NCBI GenBank assembly: GCA_016785225.1
Contig: JAFBJZ010000371.1
Coordinates: 377,001-441,000, forward strand
Reading direction: 5' to 3'
Length of the DNA stretch: 64,000 nt
Origin: Psettodes erumei
Lineage: Eukaryota > Chordata > Actinopteri > Pleuronectiformes > Psettodidae
Below are positions 14,246 through 26,673 of this stretch, one piece after another. The notes under the pieces were generated by a model, which was not told where the DNA came from, did not search any database, and saw only the letters and a program-made list of their open reading frames with translations. Positions within the stretch are counted from its first letter, which is position 1, and each line of letters opens with the position of its first letter. The position numbers and the translations under genes were made by a program.

Positions 14246-15433
14246 ATGTGACAGGCATTCTTCTGTGTCCAGGTTTTCCACTAGATTTCTGTCGGCGAAC
14301 TTAAGTGGAAAGTAGATTTCTCTTTTTACATTGCATGTAGAATATGCACAGTGTTGGTGTTTGGCATCTTGGTTCTGACTCCATCACTCTCCACAAGGAA
14401 ACACCGAGCTCGATGCAACAGGGTGATGATAACAGCTTCACAGACCCAGAGGCCACAGGGCGGATGTTGCAAAGTTTGAAAATTATATGTGCAGCATAGC
14501 CTTCAACCAGCCTTCAACAGAGCACCCACGCCTACTAAGTGCACCCTGTTAAAAATGTTCGATAAATAGCATGTTGCAGCAAGAACAAGCGAGCATGAGC
14601 GTCCACTTTACTGCCTGAGCCACCCCAGCTTCATTAGTGAAGCCTGGCAGTTACTTTTTATTTACTTAAACCCTTAACGCCTGAATTTATTTCCAATTAT
14701 CAAAAAAAAAAAATTGGTGTGTGTTTTTGCTTTCAAGTAGGTGCTAAATTAAGTTGAGAGTATTCATTTGAGTATAGCACATAAAATAGATATAAATCTA
14801 ACAGGATGTAATGTTCCCTCTGACCTGTACCATGATAAACTAATGCTCGCAAAAAGTTCCTAGGTATGTATTCTTAACGCATCAATCGGCAATGGAGGAA
14901 TACAGACGCTATTTTGGCTGCATTTGGAGATGAAGCGGTTTGATGCCAAATCGCAACAATAGGCATTAAGGGGTTAATGTCTGTCATTATAACTTTCTTA
15001 AACTTTGATCATCGTTTTCTTCTAAGAGGTAGTCAATGGTGGATTAGCCTGATGTCAAGACAGCAAAGCCGCATCTTCACATAACACTTCAACACCTTGT
15101 GCTTGCAAAAAAAGTGGCCTTTCAACTCAACTTCAACTTTCTTAATTAGATATATATATGACTGAATGGCTCACTCAGATTTCCACACACAAGCTGCACA
15201 CAACTAAAGGATATGATTGAATTAATCAAATGCAAGAGTTTAACATACACACAGGTGGTGGGGGTCATGGTGAAACTCACTGTTTCTCCTCAGTATGCCA
15301 ATAAAGACAATTTGAATTTTAACAGAGTGGTAGGGAGAAGATTGATGCAGAGGTTGAGAGAGTGGAAGAGACGTTACCGTGGCAACAGATGTTGGGTCAC
15401 TGAGTTGTGAGAGGCCAGCGAACTCTGAATTCA

Positions 15434-15438
<5 letters not shown>

Positions 15439-15470
<32 letters not shown>
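15439..15470 (+). repeat. microsatellite (TG)16
   Basis: Uninterrupted TG run; further GT-rich stretches follow to 15600. It produces spurious open frames on both strands. Confidence 0.9.
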
Positions 15471-15471
<1 letters not shown>

Positions 15472-15744
15472 TGTGTTCGTGTGTGTGTCTATGCAGTTCT
15501 GTTCTATGTACAGACACAGAGGGGGTGTGTTCTAGAAAATGATAGAGGTGAAACACAGCAGAGAATGTGTGTGCATGTGTGCGTGTGTGTGTGTGTATGT
15601 GAGCTGCCAGTTCGGCTCCACGTGATTCACGCCAGTCTAGTTCTGTAAGTCCTGTCCCAATAACAAGGTTCAGTGTGACACACATTTCAGCCAATCTGGA
15701 GGGAGTATGTCCTGCAGGAGGACCAGCAAGACAAGCACGTTGGG

Positions 15745-15862
15745 ACAGGTAACAGGCACTGACAAGTACTAACAAGTACACACAAGTGCTAACAGATTCT
15801 AACAAATACCAACAGGGACTAAGAAGTACTTACAAGTGCTAACAGGCACTAACAAGTACCCT
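15745..15862 (+). repeat. minisatellite with ~10-bp ACTAACAAGT monomer, array 2
   Basis: About twelve units (ACTGACAAGT, ACTAACAAGT, ACACACAAGT, GCTAACAGAT and so on). More regular than array 1. Confidence 0.65.
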
Positions 15863-17284
15863 GTACACTTAAACATCTCATTCCTCTGCCACAGAGCATT
15901 TCTCCAAAACATGGGCTGGACATCACATTAGGAACACCATGGATATGATGTCACGCCATTTAACAGCAACTCAGACGACATATAGAAAATATTGTTATCT
16001 TTCGTTAGACATCTAAACATAACACCAAGTTTTTTTTTTCTCCAGGTGAGGTGACCGCCCTTCATTTCAGTTGGTCTGAAGTGTTTCTTTTCAAAGTGAT
16101 ACTAAAATAAAAACACTGTCAGTTCGTCACATGAAGTTCACACATGTTCAAGGGCAGGCAGCCTCACTAGGGGTTTTGAAACTAAAGCAGTCCACCTGGC
16201 GTTTTAAAAGCTCAGTCTTTAAAAACCCTGTGAAGCCTCATTACTGTAGAGACAGAAGGATCCACTCAGACTGCAGATCAATACCTCAATCGATCAGCCT
16301 TCCCTCAGGTGAACCGCTGCCTGTGTTTCATACAGTACATCTTCTGGAAGATTTTTGATCCGTCTCTCCTGAAGCTCCTGTCCGCTCCTCTTTCCCCATT
16401 GTTCGTTCGGCTAGTTGTCTTTGACTTTGACGGCAGGCATTTACACAAAGAGAGCACAGCCCTCCAGTGTGTGTGTATGTGTGTGTGTGTGTTACATAAG
16501 GAGCTCTCTTCCTTGTCTTGAAGTGACACTAAAATAGCTGCTCCGGCTTTACACCCTGTCTTCTCCATGTCTTTATAAAAGCACCAATTAGAGACATTTA
16601 ATCACTGCTCTGGCTGTCTGGACAAGTTACATTCACTTGCACACACACACACACACACAGAACGAGAGAGAGAGAGAGAGATAGTGGTCTGCTGTCTCTG
16701 GGAAAACCTGCCTGTGGTGAAGCCAACTGGAAAATTCCCTTTTGAAACACTTTGGGCCTTTTTTCAGTTCAACCTTGAACAGTTAAATTTCATAATTGTC
16801 TAATGTTTGTCAGCATTTTGTTCTTCAGATTTGCTGCTGCATTAAAACTGTATGAAGCATTAAACATGGAGATACTGTATAAGTGAGACGTTCTGGGTTG
16901 TCTCAGCCTGTCGCACACCATTAAAGGCTGCCACTTGTTTTTATATTAGATGGGATTTTACCACTGGATAATCCTTTCGGAAATTCAAAACCAATCCCTG
17001 TGACCCGAGTCGCCCGAAATGAACACTACCATTTGATGATTTTTTTAACCACCTACACTTGACTTGCATTTACTTAAACATTAAACTGTGGCAGTCGTCT
17101 TGAAATAATCCAAGATGTAAACACAGTAGGAAGTTATTTTTTCATATATCAGCTTTAGCAATGATGTTTTAGGGAACAACTGTGGTTTAAAACCCAAATA
17201 TGTTCAATGGTCTATTGTAGAGGACTAAAAAACCAAATCAATTTACATTTGACAATCTGAAACTGCTGAATCTTTGTCTTACAG

Positions 17285-17753
17285 CAGGGTTTTTCAACTG
17301 ATTTTGAACCAGGGACCAGGCTACGAAACAAACCTGGCGATCATCTGTAGGTGTGGTAGGCTGGGATCACGTATGGCTACTTCCAGTTTTGATCAAGATT
17401 CAGCTTTGAGAGATGAATGAACTGAACAATACGTTGTGTTTTATAAATGCTGTCAGTTGGCAGTCAGTGTTGCTATTGAGGCGAGCCGCCACATATAAGT
17501 CAATGTATGGGAAACACTGACTGTTGTTGAGTGTGAGGACGGGTGTTGAGATGAGGTTGGTTTCTTACCTATCTGACAGTCTGTCTATTTTCTCTGTAGT
17601 ACAGTGGTGGACAGGGAGAGTCTCATTGCATTCTCTAGCTCCAGTCTTTACATGGATCCCACATTGAAACTACATAACTGAACACATGCACACAGACCAC
17701 TTGCAATGTGGTGGACCACCTGGGGGCTGTGGACCACCAGTGGAAGACCCCTG
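17285..17753. mobile_element. non-autonomous hAT-like element (MITE)
   Basis: Starts CAGGGTTTTTCAACTG and ends with the inverse of CAGGGGTCTTCCACTG (13 of 16 positions match). Flanking 8-mers TCTTACAG (17277-17284) and TCTTAAAT (17754-17761) match at 6 of 8, as expected for an old 8-bp hAT target duplication. It is 469 bp with no coding capacity. The interior text about 'ggaccacc' repeats near the right end is typical of such fish elements. Confidence 0.65.
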
Positions 17754-18104
17754 TCTTAAATGAATGACTTCAATGATTAATTGGCTGCTGACAAAGAGTC
17801 AAACAACTGATGATCAGTTAAGGTAAATCATTTAGACTAAACTATAACCATGCCTCAACAAACTCTGTCACTGTTAGAAGTGTTCAGTGTTGTATGTATT
17901 GTATGAGGGATGATTGTTGTCATTAAAAGCAATTAGTCTGCAATTGAAATAATTTATAACTGAAAGGAAAGAGTCAGCATTGGTTTCTTATGGCCCAAAA
18001 TAAAAAGAAGATGATTGAAAATTATTTAGGTTCATGATCATTGGTAACTATTGTAATTATGCAGTGATAATAAGTCATTGCATTTCAAATCTATCCATTA
18101 CAAA

Positions 18105-18165
18105 GACATGTTTTAGCTTAGCATCAATACAGGGAACAGGAAGCAGGGGGAAACTCCCAACTTTT
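18105..18165 (+). repeat. short fragment of the same relic repeat
   Basis: TTTTAGCTTAGCATCAATAC and GGAAACTCCC match the start of the repeat near 31500. Confidence 0.45.
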
Positions 18166-18332
18166 TTGGAGTGATTCTTTGATTGACTGATTCTTTCTTT
18201 TGCTTTACAAACTCAGGTCCATACATCTGCATCCATCAATACTTTTACACAAACCTGCTGTTCGTACATTGAGGCCGCAGCTCTCTGGTTTATGAACGAG
18301 CCAGGGCCAAGCCACATTAACTCTGACCCTCG

Positions 18333-18336
<4 letters not shown>

Positions 18337-18406
<70 letters not shown>
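18337..18406 (+). repeat. compound microsatellite (CT)n(AT)n
   Basis: (CT) repeats from 18337 to 18374 pass directly into (AT)16 to 18406. Confidence 0.9.
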
Positions 18407-18410
<4 letters not shown>

Positions 18411-18481
18411 CAGAGTGAAACTTCTCTAGACAGGTCAGTGATTATGTGTCTCCAATTAAAGGTACAAAGCGAGAGAGAGAG

Positions 18482-18483
<2 letters not shown>

Positions 18484-18555
<72 letters not shown>
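18484..18555 (+). repeat. microsatellite (TG)36
   Basis: 72 bp of uninterrupted TG, the longest dinucleotide run in the window. Confidence 0.95.
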
Positions 18556-18557
<2 letters not shown>

Positions 18558-18664
18558 ATAATGAGCTGAACTGACACATAGTGAAGATGCCCAGTCATTG
18601 ATCAATGCTAGGATTACAGATACTGTACAAAGACAGGTAATAGAGGCTGGTTGATGAGCCAATG

Positions 18665-18666
18665 CA

Positions 18667-18713
<47 letters not shown>
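18665..18713 (+). repeat. microsatellite (CA)n
   Basis: About 24 CA units with one TA interruption, complementary to the TG run about 110 bp upstream. Confidence 0.93.
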
Positions 18714-18715
<2 letters not shown>

Positions 18716-20168
18716 AAATGCTCCATCAGTAGAGCTGAACCATGCAAATAAAAGCTGCTCTGCTTCCCTGAATGACATTTTACACACAGAGTATCACAGT
18801 GAATCGGTGAAAAGCAGTTCAACTGTGGTTCAGTCTTAAGTTCATCCGAACCAGGAACAGGCCTTTGACAACAATCGACCAACCTTCAGCACATTGATAT
18901 GTTTCTCTCAGAGGTTTTCTTTTATCTGTCTCTCAAGAAAACGTAATGGATGATACATGGCTACTTTTCCATCTGAGTTGTCAGACAGACAGCAGTGTCT
19001 GCTTTGATTTGATGATCTGGGAATAAGGAGGTGTTGAGACATTCAGGTTGGAAACTGGACTGTTTTTTTATAATCTTCACGCAGGCCTGTCAGTGGGCAA
19101 GACACAGGTTCTCTGCTCCATTTTCCCATTCTAACAAAGGTACAACAGTGAGTAATATATTTTGTTAACAGCGACAGAGCCTGATTTTGTTTGTGGTCTT
19201 GAAATAACATCCTCATCCTGAGGAAAAAAACTTTTTAAGCACATCCACAAACAATCCAGTGCAGCTCGTTGTTTTTAGTTGCAAGCTATGAGCTTATTAA
19301 CCCTGAACCTGATGTCGTCTTCTCGGCTGAAGAGGCTTTCTGCTCTCCTCTGTGAAATCAATTCACCCCGGTATCTCCGGGATCTGAGATACTCACTCTC
19401 GTCGGTGACTGTTGTCCTCCAGCTCTCTGGAAATAATCCCTTTAAACTCCTCTCTCTCTCCGATGGGTTTTGGCTCTGCTTTGCTCGCTGCTGGAAATAA
19501 ATTCTTCACCTCTGGCTGTTCCCCAAACTGCTTTGAAACAGAGATGGTGTCCTAAAGAGACCCGGCGTTCATCCATCCTGTCCTCTGAACCACAGACCAA
19601 CCTCCAAATTACCTTTCTGTGGTGGGGTCATGGAAAGAAATTGTTACTAAAGGACTTTGGGAGTAGATAACAGCGATAACATCTTCATTCATTTTCAGTT
19701 TGCTTTATGCTGGCAGCACAGAGTGGATGTACTTGCATCAACTTTAAAGGACAGGGAAGCACTGAGAGCAGCCTGATCTGATAGGAAACTAATTTGTTCA
19801 AAGCAGAAGCCTTTTTTTCATTTCATAGATAAACTCCAATAAGTCTCCTTCTTAACAAAACACTTTATTTTCCTAAAAAGGAACTGATGGTGCTTGAAAT
19901 GGAAAGCCCAAAGGATTTGTATATTTAACGGAATGGACTCCATCAAATGTGACCACACAGACATGAAACATCTGTTGAAACATCCTCATCTCCGTTGAAA
20001 ATTACAAACGAACATCGAAAAGTCCTTTTTCAAAACCACAGACAAAGAGACGAGCTGCTCTCTGACTGTGTCTGCCTGCTCTTTGAGTAGGAGATGGTCG
20101 TGGACAGTCGGACAGACAGAAGGAAACTGCTGACAATTATTTTAAAGAATTTAAAATAGAATACATTA

Positions 20169-20830
20169 TACACTGATCAGCCATTTTGACCACCTGCCTA
20201 AATTATGTAGATCCCTCATGGACCTTTAGGCATGAAGATGTTAGCATCAGATCCTTTATGTCCTGTAAATTATGTCCTAATGCATCAAGCCCCATCTGGC
20301 ATGACGCATTAGGTCGGATCAGCGCATCATGTTGCTTCTGTTGACCTTCCTTCTTCCCATGGTTCCCTTAGGTAAACACATGCACCTGGCCGTCCATATG
20401 AAACCATGATTTACACGACCAGGACACCTTATTCCATTGCTCTATGGTCCAGGTCTGGTGCTTATATGCCCACTGTAGGAGCTCTTGGTGCTACACAGCC
20501 TCATACACTGCAAGTTGAGTTGTACTGTACGTTCGGAGTTTTCTATCATCGCCAGCATTAAGGTTTTCAACAGTTTGTGTTACAGTCATATCAGTGATTC
20601 TTGGGGGCCCATGACCCTGTCACCAGTTCACCTGTTGTCCTTCCTTGGGTCACAGACAAATACTGACCACTGCATACCATAAATATCCCGTAAGACCTGC
20701 TGTTTTAGAGATGCCCTGACACAATTATCTAGCCATAACAATTTGGCCCTTGTGAAAGTCACTCAGTTTCTTCCACTTATCCATTTTTCCTGCTTCCTGT
20801 GCACACAGCTTGTTCTGAAACCTAATTTGT
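20169..20830 (-). mobile_element. second Tc1/mariner-type element relic, internally deleted
   Basis: Begins TA then CACTGATCAGCCATTTTGAC, which matches the terminal repeat of a widespread fish Tc1-like family whose transposase would be read on the minus strand. Internal pieces are recognisable in reverse: a WTIEQWNKV-like segment near 20440, a segment near 20600-20650 that matches the RQGHGRPR region, and the N-terminal start near 20785. Large internal parts are missing and I could not find the other terminal repeat. Confidence 0.7.
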
Positions 20831-21794
20831 TCCTTCTACTGAATGAAATATTCAAGCCTACATTTCATCGAGTGGAAATATTGTAGTTGTTTGGGGCTTC
20901 ATTTTATACACAGCTGAAAAAAGAAACATCGAGGCTGATATATTTGATGTCTTCAGACACTTTGGGATTACCACCAGAATTAAAAATAAGGTTTAGTGCT
21001 TCTGTGAAGGCGACTCGATCTGTTAAAAGATGAGTAAAAGGGTTTCTTGTGTTGTTGCTGCCTCTTTTGTTCTGGGAAAAAACTTTATTTTAGTGAAATG
21101 GAATATCGAATATTAATGTTAAATTCTTTCAAATGACTCTGGACTGAATGGGAGAGCCTTCAGATCCTCTCAGATTCACTGAGGCAGCAGCAGGCAGACA
21201 GCTGACAGGCCTGCAGCTCCGAGTGTGTGTGTGCATTTCAGTTTAGTCCATCTGTTGTTGTGTGTCACCCTGAGGCGACGGCATGAGAGAAAGGGCGAAT
21301 GGGGAAAGACGAAAAGAAAAGATTAAAAGATACACAAGTAGGTGTGCGTCAGTGCGTGTGTGCATGTGTGTGTGTGTGTGTCGGACCTCAGGCGGGTGCT
21401 GTCTGCATGTCTCTGTGGATCCCAGATGGAGCCAGAACTCAACAGAACACATTAGTCCACTTGGCGTGTTCGCACACAGGCGTTCAGACACACTCAGATA
21501 TTCAGCGTAATTCTCCTGACAGTCCGATCACATGAGCCCTCACTGCTCCCTCCTCAGCCACCACTGCTGGAAGATTCGTGGTCCTCGGCAACATTCAAAT
21601 GAATTTGCACAGAGAGGGCCACTTACTGCTTCTTTACATTCTTCTCCACTCCAGGATTGAAAAGGAGACGAGAGAAAAAAAAAAAAGAATTTCCTCAGAT
21701 TATGACAGCATGTTAGAGCCATTGTACATATTTTCTTTTTTAGCTGGGGGGTGGGTAATATTTTGAAAATAAAATAAATCCAAACTTCTGACAT

Positions 21795-22040
21795 TAAAGT
21801 CAGAAATTCATGAGGAAAAAACTCACAAATTAGTGAGAAAAAAATAGCAAATGCATGAGAAATAACTCACAAATTTACAAAAGAACTTGCCAATTTAGAA
21901 GAAAAACTTTACAAGAATTTTACAAGCAAAATCTCACAAATTTATGAGGAAAAAAAATCCCAAATTTACAAGAAAATATTCACTAATTTATGAGAAAAAG
22001 ATTGCAAATTTACAAGAAGAAAGCTCACTAATTTTAAGCA
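21795..22040 (+). repeat. minisatellite, CTCACAAATTTATGAGAAAA type
   Basis: About ten diverged units alternating AAATTTACAAGAA and AAATTTATGAGAAAAA with CTCAC or TTGC between. Strand-asymmetric A-rich sequence. Confidence 0.6.
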
Positions 22041-23145
22041 CTGTCCAACTGTTTTCCAAGGCTACCACAGAGCAGGGACTTACTTTGGTTTTAATTAGTT
22101 ATTTGATGCTGCAAAAACAAGGTCATGATTGACAGCTGGGATTGACTCGTGATTGGTTGGGGCCAGTGTACAGGCAGGACCACAATACTGTGACTCCCCT
22201 CTACAATCAATCTGCACAGATTCTGACTCCAAGTGATGTCACCAGCTCAAGATGGCAGTGCCCATACCCGGGTTATTCTGGACGCATTTTTGTTCAGAGG
22301 CAGGAAGTAGAGATCTGTCAGCCATCTTTATCAAGAGTAAACACACCAACAGGCACACACACATACACATGCGTCAATCACTGCTGTTTACCCAGGGAAA
22401 TATTTCGCTCAGCTTCGAGTTGCTGTGAGTTGTACCTGCCAAAGTGTTTTCACAGTTTGTCGTTACGGTCCACGACCAGGGGACCACAAATGTCCACAGC
22501 AGATGAAATGTCACTCCAGCTGAGGTGAGAAGAGTCAGACAAACAGACGGATGTCCTCAGGGCTCGTCTCTAACGACACTGAAAGACTTGATGATCCCAA
22601 CTATTATTCTTTATTGTTATGATCTGTCATCTTCATGTGTATGTGCAGAGCATTTTTCCCTCTGTCCCTTTAAATTTGTTCCTGGCTCATCATTTCTCTC
22701 CCGCTCTCTCGAGGGAGCTCGATGCCCTGCATGACAACAGATGGAGCCCTGAGGCTCTGGGACCACACACATGTAGAGAGTGAGAGCTGGCATCAGTGTG
22801 TGTGTGTGTGTAGGGGGGTAATCAGCAAGCTGTGGTAAAGACTGATGTCAACATCAGCACGAACGCATACACGCTCACAGAGAGTCCATGGTTATGTGGA
22901 TAGATGTGGATGAGCACAAAGCAGATTTATAAAAGAGGACCGCATTCACACAATCACACACAGACACACATAGGCAGCTGGAGGAAAAACAGGAAGTGTC
23001 TTAGCAGATTTAAAAAGGTAAAAATTAAATCCAGGAAGAAGACGGATCCACGCGAAGAGAGTTTGCTCCAGAGTTCACACTGATTTCAGTTTCATGGCTG
23101 GGGATTTATTCTGTTTGAAACAATCACAGAGTAGCCGCCAGCTGA

Positions 23146-23690
23146 ATCCATCCATCCATCCATCCATCCAACTTCAGGGCCATAAGTGATCCAACCATCT
23201 CTTTCCCCCATCAGCTGCCTTTATCGACTCCTGTTGAGTCTCCTGTGCACACGTAGGCATGATGGGAGATGCAGTCCCTCCTGTGAGTCCCCAGGGATTC
23301 CCCTGGGATCACCTAAAACACCCTTACACCTAAAGCGTCATCCTCACCTCATCATCACTGAGGGAAACCACTTTTCACAACATCCACCCTGGACCTCAGA
23401 ACCACCTCTCAGCAGCACTACAAGCTTTAGTCAGGAGCCAATCCCAGCTGACACTGGGCAAGAGCAGTGCACACCCTGGAGAGGTCACCAGTCTATCACA
23501 GAGCTGACACATAGAGACAAACAACCATTAACATTCACAGTCACACCTACGGACACTTTAGATTCACCAATCAACCTAACCTGCATGGAGAATACCCAGA
23601 CACAGGGAGAACATGCAAACTCCATACAGAACAGACCCAGGATTCAAACCAAGAACCTGCTTGCTGTGAGGGAACAGAGCTGCCCAGTTT
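23146..23690 (-). mobile_element. tRNA-type SINE/retroposon with (ATGG)n tail
   Basis: The region 23430-23690 is the reverse complement of a very common teleost retroposon: on the minus strand it starts with a tRNA-like head (CTCACAGCAAGCAGGTTCTTGG), passes TTTGCATGTTCTCCCTGTG, GGTTAGGTTGATTGGTG, TTTGTCTCTATGTGTCAGC and the sequence around GGGTGTGCACTGC, and ends in CCAATG-like sequence. An (ATGG)n run at 23146-23170 is its likely tail. The stretch 23170-23420 does not fit what I recall of the family and may be an insertion or unrelated. The overlapping 196-codon open frame is chance. Confidence 0.6.
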
Positions 23691-24259
23691 CAGTTCCTTC
23701 CATTCTTTCATTATGTTTGAAATATTTTAAACATACACAGACATTATTACATGTATTTTTTCTCCTCTTTTCTTGATTTATGCACCAAAAAAATCCATTG
23801 ATTGTCCACAGACTGAACAGAGCTGACCCAATTTCAAACAGAGCCAGGAGGTATGAACACATCACAACTATAGTTTTTAGAATTTCAGTTGGAAATTGTC
23901 ATTTAGAGTGGTAAGGATTTGAAATGACCTGCCTGTGGAAATCACCTGTGAAATCTCTTCTTACAAAAGCACTCGATATGGGAGAGCTAATCCTGATTAC
24001 ACCTGAACCATCTGCTCTATTATCCTTTCTTATCCAAGGAACCGGTCTTGCATAATCTTTCTTGTGAAATTGAATCATCGATTGATTCTAATTTGCTGCC
24101 CAAAAGTCATATCAACAATCATATCATAATTACATTGCAGGAGCACCACAGAGACTCATCTCACCACGTGCAAAGCTTCCGTCCCACTGCAGCAGATAAA
24201 AAAAAATCTAAAACAAAGATGAACACATCCATTTCTGCCATTTTTGTAGGACATCTACA

Positions 24260-24560
24260 ACAAATGCAGAGTCTTGGCACAGTGGAGGATCAAACATTTG
24301 CTGGCCCCAGCCCACATGGCATTTCCGCTCTTGGCCGAGTTGGTGGAAAAGCAGGCCTGGGCCACTTTTGGAGCGAGAACCAGCTTCAGCGAGCAAAGTG
24401 CTCAGCGCTCGGCCAGGCTTTGGGGCTGACCTTGGCAAAGCTCAGGTGGATCCCGGTGTGTCATCCATCATGAGGTCCGGCGTGAGTCCAACAAGCTGGG
24501 AGTGGCAGGTCTATCGAGTGCATTATGTCCCGAGGCACCTGGACAAGTAGAATCAGGTTG
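24260..24560. other. GC-rich block without recognised function
   Basis: A 300-bp stretch clearly richer in GC than its surroundings, open in more than one frame on the plus strand (141 codons for the longest). No family resemblance and no splice consensus that would make it an exon of trhde. Confidence 0.3.
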
Positions 24561-25489
24561 CGTGGTGGTTTTCAGGACATGTAGCCCATCACCATCTAAT
24601 CTAATAATCTAGCAAATCTTATTAAGGTCTTACAAAGGTTAATCATTTTACTCATTATTTTATTTTACTTTCATTTCTGTCTAAATGCTTTGTTGTCGGT
24701 AGGCCTTTTATATTTTTTGGAAAGCTTTTTGAACCAAACGATTGTTGAAATGTGTGTTTCAATGCTTGGGAACAGTTTTGCGTTTCGTACTTTGTTCCAC
24801 TGCATCACTATCTGATGATGAACCACTGTAAAGATGATTTAAAAGGTCATAGGGTCATTATGTCCTGAATGCAGCAGGCTCCATGAAATCCTTTCAAAGC
24901 CAATACTTCACTGTAATTTGATTACAATAACACCTGAGACTCCTGCCATCTTAGATATACAAGGATTTGTCCTTGTTCAAACCTGGTCTGGACCACAGGA
25001 TGTGACCTCAATGCTTAACTCGGCATGGAGCAGCCCCCTTAATGCAGCTAATATCAGTGAAAAGGTCAGGGAGGGAAAAGTAAATGTCAAAGTAAATCTG
25101 AGCTGATGGAAACAAACGGCAGAGCTTTGACTGAGAGTGAATAATGTGATGAATGAATGTGGACAGGAGGGAGGTGTCTGACATAAACAGTATGGAGCCA
25201 CAGTGATCACATTTGCTTGTTTGGGGTTGGGGGGTGCACTGCGCAACACGGCTAATTGTTTCTGGCAGGACAGACGTGTAAAACACAAACAATTATGAAA
25301 AGAGAAGAAGAAGGAGAAGAAAAAGGACGGTGAGATGAAAATCGATTGCTCTGACATGATTCATTAACTTGGACAGGTAAAGAGCTAAATCTGTTAATTT
25401 GTCAATGAGGTAGAGCTGCTTCTGCTCAGATTCTGAAAGTTTAATGAAAGTATGAAAAGATGGATGTAGTTTCTGTGACATTACCCACT

Positions 25490-25960
25490 GGTTTGTGAAG
25501 TGAACCATGTTTGGCGATTCGGCCGGTGGCATCTTGGTTTTTTGAAACTGGACAGTACCATATTTGGACAAGAGCGTGGAGCTGGAGCGGAGTGAGGGGT
25601 GAATCTGACTGCTAAGATTGTGGAAGACTAGGTGATGGAAATGATTGGTGGGTCACTGTACTATCCGTCAATCACACCGTAGCCACACCACAAAACAACC
25701 CCTGCTTTATCGTTTTTTCCCTCTAAATCAGACCATAATTAACAAAAACACAAACAAAAACATCATACTGTGTTGAAGAAGAGAAACTCATTATGAAAAT
25801 GTTTAGTGAAGTCATAAATCCAGTGAGAAGTAGAATCATTTTCTCATAGATGTCTAACTAACCAGTGGAGTCACCCCCTAATGGTCATTAATTAGAGCAC
25901 AGGTTTAAGACACTTAACCCGGAAGCCACATCCTTTTTTATGGTCTACTGGGAACTAATC
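25490..25960 (+). repeat. dispersed teleost repeat, copy 1
   Basis: Matches 57130-57590 in the same orientation, including CATCTTGGTTTT, GTGGAGCT, GTCAATCACACCGT, TGAAAATGTTT, AATCCAGTGAGA, AGAATCATTTTCTC, AACCAGTGGAGT and CCCCCTAATGG. This copy carries an extra segment (about 25676-25785) that fits the longer form of the family as I recall it. Class not determined; non-coding. Confidence 0.7.
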
Positions 25961-26601
25961 CCAGCATCCCAAACTAATGGCTCTTTGTGAAACTGGTTTC
26001 AAAGGGTAATTGTCGCCTTCAAATTCTGCCCTAATAGTGTATTTAAATATGCTGAAGAGAAGCAACAAGTGAAAGAGTTCTGGCTTTGTGACCATGTAGT
26101 GTGTCAGTGTCAGAGGGTCAGGGACTTGGGCGATATGTTTTTCTGCAGGAATTTATCCTGCCTGCTAACGTTGCTTATGCTATCAGTAGTTACATGTGTG
26201 AAAAGCACAAGCAGAGCCAATGTTTGTTCTTACACACAATGTGTGTGAAAAAATCACATGCAAACAAACTTCTTTGTAATTATGTGTACAGCACAAAACA
26301 AACTATATAATTTTGTGCAAGCTTTGTCTTAAAGCCCCCTGACCAATTTTGACAGGCTGAGACCCATCGGGACAAAGTTTACAGTGCTGATCTGATTGAA
26401 CATGAACCTCAAGAAGAGCACAACATTGTGTTCACAATGACAACAACAACACCAGTTCCATTAAATTTTAACTGCAACTCCAGGCACAAATGTCAAAACA
26501 TAAATGAGAAAAGTAGACCTCCATTGCCTCAGCTGACAATTTCAGCGCACTCGCCTCAGCTGAAACAGCTCTTTTCATCACGTCGGTATGCCCTCTACAG
26601 A

Positions 26602-26673
26602 GCTTGGATGCCTCTGTTGGTAGAGCATCAGACTCTTAATCTGCAGGTCCAGGGTTCAAGTCCCTGTTCAGGT
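26602..26673 (+). pseudogene. tRNA-Lys(CTT)-like sequence, probably a pseudogene
   Basis: 72 nt that align base for base with vertebrate tRNA-Lys without gaps. The anticodon loop is CTCTTAA, giving anticodon CTT. The T arm is perfect (CAGGG/CCCTG around GTTCAAGT). The D stem has a mismatch (C10 against C25), the anticodon stem has one mismatch, the acceptor has three G-U pairs, and no T-run terminator follows at once. I think it is a tRNA pseudogene or the head of an old SINE; function is not excluded. Confidence 0.6.

Noticed and set aside
15431..15805. Open frame of 124 codons on the minus strand
   Set aside because: Mostly translated CA repeat and minisatellite (Thr-His runs).
14085..15862. 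CRISPR-like regular repeats
   Set aside because: Units are contiguous 10-bp tandem repeats without spacers, in a vertebrate genome.
22142..22528. Open frame of 128 codons
   Set aside because: No similarity and no supporting signals; expected by chance in a window of this length.
23186..23776. Open frame of 196 codons on the plus strand
   Set aside because: It overlaps the antisense of a common retroposon and has no protein-family resemblance.
24048..24473. Open frame of 141 codons
   Set aside because: No domain, no splice consensus, no codon evidence; kept only as a GC-rich block.
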